A program made the translations under genes and the position numbers. Below the pieces are notes generated by a model, which ran no database searches, had not been told where the DNA came from, and worked only from the letters and a program-made list of their open reading frames with translations. Shown here piece by piece: positions 62,608-64,000 of a stretch of DNA of 64,000 nucleotides (positions within the stretch are counted from its first letter, which is position 1; each line of letters begins with the position of its first letter). This DNA comes from DATFVJ01 sp963851085 (GTDB taxonomy: Bacteria > Actinomycetota > Actinomycetes > Streptosporangiales > Streptosporangiaceae). The DNA is taken from NCBI GenBank assembly GCA_963851085.1, contig CAWKNX010000005.1, positions 124,001 to 188,000 on the forward strand. Reading direction: 5' to 3'.

Positions 62608-64000
62608 ATGGCGTCACAGCAGTTCGATTTCATCATTGTTGGCGGCGGTTCGGCAGGTAGCGCGCTGGCGAACCGGCTGTCCGCCGACCATGCCAACCGG
62701 GTTCTCGTGCTCGAAGCTGGGCGCCCCGACTACCGCTGGGACGTATTCATCCACATGCCTGCGGCGCTCACGTTCCCGATCGGCAGCCGGTTCTACGACT
62801 GGCGGTATGAGTCAGAGCCGGAGCCCTGCCTGAACGGGCGGCGCATCTATCACGCCCGCGGCAAGGTGCTCGGCGGTTCGAGCAGCATCAACGGAATGAT
62901 CTTCCAGCGTGGCAACCCGCTCGACTATCAGCGCTGGGCCTCCGATCCTGGCATGCAGGACTGGGACTACGCTCACTGCCTGCCGTACTTCAAGCGGATG
63001 GAGGCCTGCCTGGCCGGCGGCGACGATTTCCGCGGTGCCGCGGGCCCGCTCGTCCTCGAACGCGGGCCGGCGACGAGCCCGCTGTTCACAGCGTTTTTCG
63101 CCGCCGTGCAGGAGGCGGGATATCCGCTGACGGACGACGTGAACGGCTTCCGCCAGGAAGGCTTCGCCGCCTTCGACCGCAATATCCACCGTGGCAGAAG
63201 GCTCAGCGCCGCCCGCGCGTATCTGCATCCGGTCATGGGCAGGCCCAACCTCGGGGTCGTATGCCGTGCCTTCGTGACGAAGATTCTGTTCGACGGGAAC
63301 CGGGCCGTCGGCGTGGAGTTCACCCACGGGAGGGGCCCGGTGCGCCGGGTGCGCGCCGGTGAGATCATCTTGTGCGGCGGTGCCATCAACTCGCCACAGT
63401 TGCTCCAGTTGTCCGGCGTCGGCAGCGCCACCGACCTGACCCCGCTCGGCGTGGACATGATCCACGACCTGCCCGGAGTTGGTGCGAACCTCCAGGATCA
63501 CCTCGAGGTCTATGTCCAGTTCGCGGCCAAGCTCCCGGTGTCGGTCGCCCCCGCGCTCAAGTGGCGGAACCGCCCTGGCGTGGGCGCCCGGTGGCTGTTC
63601 CTGCGTGACGGCCCAGGGGCGACGAACCACTTCGAGGCGGGCGGATTCGTCCGGAGCAACGAGGACGTGGGCTATCCGAACCTGATGTTCCATTTCCTCC
63701 CGATCGCCATCCACTACGACGGCTCCTCGCCGGCCGGAGGCCATGGTTACCAGGTGCACATAGGGCCGATGTATTCGGACGCCCGGGGCTCTGTCAAGAT
63801 CACCTCGCGCGACCCGGCCGTGCACCCGGCGCTGCGATTCAACTACGTGTCGACCGCCCAGGACCGCAGGGAATGGGTGGAGGCGATCCGCATTGCCAGG
63901 AATATCCTCAACCAGCCCGCTTTCGACCAGTTCAACGGCGGTGAGCTGGCTCCGGGCCCGGACGTCGCCACCGATGAGCAGATCCTCGACTGGGTCGCCC
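62608..64000 (+). CDS. betA: Choline dehydrogenase-type GMC oxidoreductase, 3' end outside window
   Basis: FAD-dependent GMC oxidoreductase, 464 codons visible and open at the right edge. The FAD fold is FDFIIVGGGSAGSALANRL with VLVLEAGRPDYRWD. GMC signature 1 is ARGKVLGGSSSINGMIFQRG, and signature 2 GGAINSPQLLQLSGVG. Segments such as DWRYESEPEPCLNGRR, HDLPGVGANLQDHLEVYVQF and ATNHFEAGGFVRS closely follow BetA, which oxidises choline to betaine aldehyde at the membrane. The catalytic C-terminal His lies beyond the edge. AAGGA precedes the ATG. Other alcohol substrates remain possible. Confidence 0.85.
   Translation, partial: MASQQFDFIIVGGGSAGSALANRLSADHANRVLVLEAGRPDYRWDVFIHMPAALTFPIGSRFYDWRYESEPEPCLNGRRIYHARGKVLGGSSSINGMIFQRGNPLDYQRWASDPGMQDWDYAHCLPYFKRMEACLAGGDDFRGAAGPLVLERGPATSPLFTAFFAAVQEAGYPLTDDVNGFRQEGFAAFDRNIHRGRRLSAARAYLHPVMGRPNLGVVCRAFVTKILFDGNRAVGVEFTHGRGPVRRVRAGEIILCGGAINSPQLLQLSGVGSATDLTPLGVDMIHDLPGVGANLQDHLEVYVQFAAKLPVSVAPALKWRNRPGVGARWLFLRDGPGATNHFEAGGFVRSNEDVGYPNLMFHFLPIAIHYDGSSPAGGHGYQVHIGPMYSDARGSVKITSRDPAVHPALRFNYVSTAQDRREWVEAIRIARNILNQPAFDQFNGGELAPGPDVATDEQILDWVA

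Overview
The window is high-GC, gene-dense DNA of actinobacterial character. The signs are a sensory Ser/Thr kinase, a DUF1707 membrane protein, an ECF sigma factor paired with a YCII protein, DUF2786 and DUF2568 proteins, GTG/TTG starts and strong GC bias at third positions. No rRNA, tRNA, CRISPR array or replication origin was seen. The exact genus cannot be told from the sequence. All functional calls are from reading motifs and protein composition by eye; no database search was run.

Region 1 (1-12,660) is a CoA-thioester catabolic block: a partial CaiB/BaiF CoA-transferase, three small proteins, a benzoate-CoA-ligase-like enzyme, a PAS protein, a five-gene Liv-type ABC importer, transposase debris (9.4-10.0 kb), an aldehyde dehydrogenase and an alpha/beta hydrolase. 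The two promoter regions of this block share a 12-bp motif. It ends at about 12,660, where two gene 3' fragments on opposite strands are both cut. That is the signature of a rearrangement or of a chimeric contig join.

Region 2 (12,900-26,600) holds a DUF72 protein, a membrane Ser/Thr kinase and a minus-strand catabolic operon (XRE-cupin regulator, M24 hydrolase-like protein, E1 alpha and beta of a 2-oxoacid dehydrogenase, an SDR remnant, a hydroxyisobutyrate-dehydrogenase-like enzyme). After these come a D-2-hydroxyacid dehydrogenase, a VOC protein, a YCII/ECF sigma pair and a saccharopine-dehydrogenase-like protein.

Region 3 (26,600-53,250) is the most interesting part. It opens with a giant HTH-NTPase-WD40 (STAND) protein, an ATP-grasp ligase and a deleted flavin monooxygenase. 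Then comes a lipid/polyketide locus: a phosphopantetheinyl transferase facing a minus-strand operon of acyl-CoA dehydrogenase, a roughly 3,040-codon KS-AT-KS-(ACP)4-KR-DH synthase and a roughly 1,870-codon single-chain, eukaryote-like acyl-CoA carboxylase. A second acyl-CoA dehydrogenase and a thiolase lie upstream. The logic is self-contained: the carboxylase would supply malonyl-type extender, the transferase would arm carriers, the synthase would build a chain and the dehydrogenases/thiolase would process acyl-CoAs. The synthase, carboxylase and transferase are broken by about 30 apparent frameshifts although motifs stay intact in alternating frames, while neighbouring genes are unbroken. 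All four carrier domains read Asp-Thr-Val where Asp-Ser-Leu/Ile is expected.

Region 4 (53,250-64,000) is ordinary chromosomal content without frameshifts: DoxX, a large Vps62-like membrane protein, DUF1707, a ferritin-like protein, DUF2568 and DUF4386 membrane proteins, a DUF2786 protein, a DEAD-box helicase with a candidate structured RNA leader, and a choline dehydrogenase running off the end.
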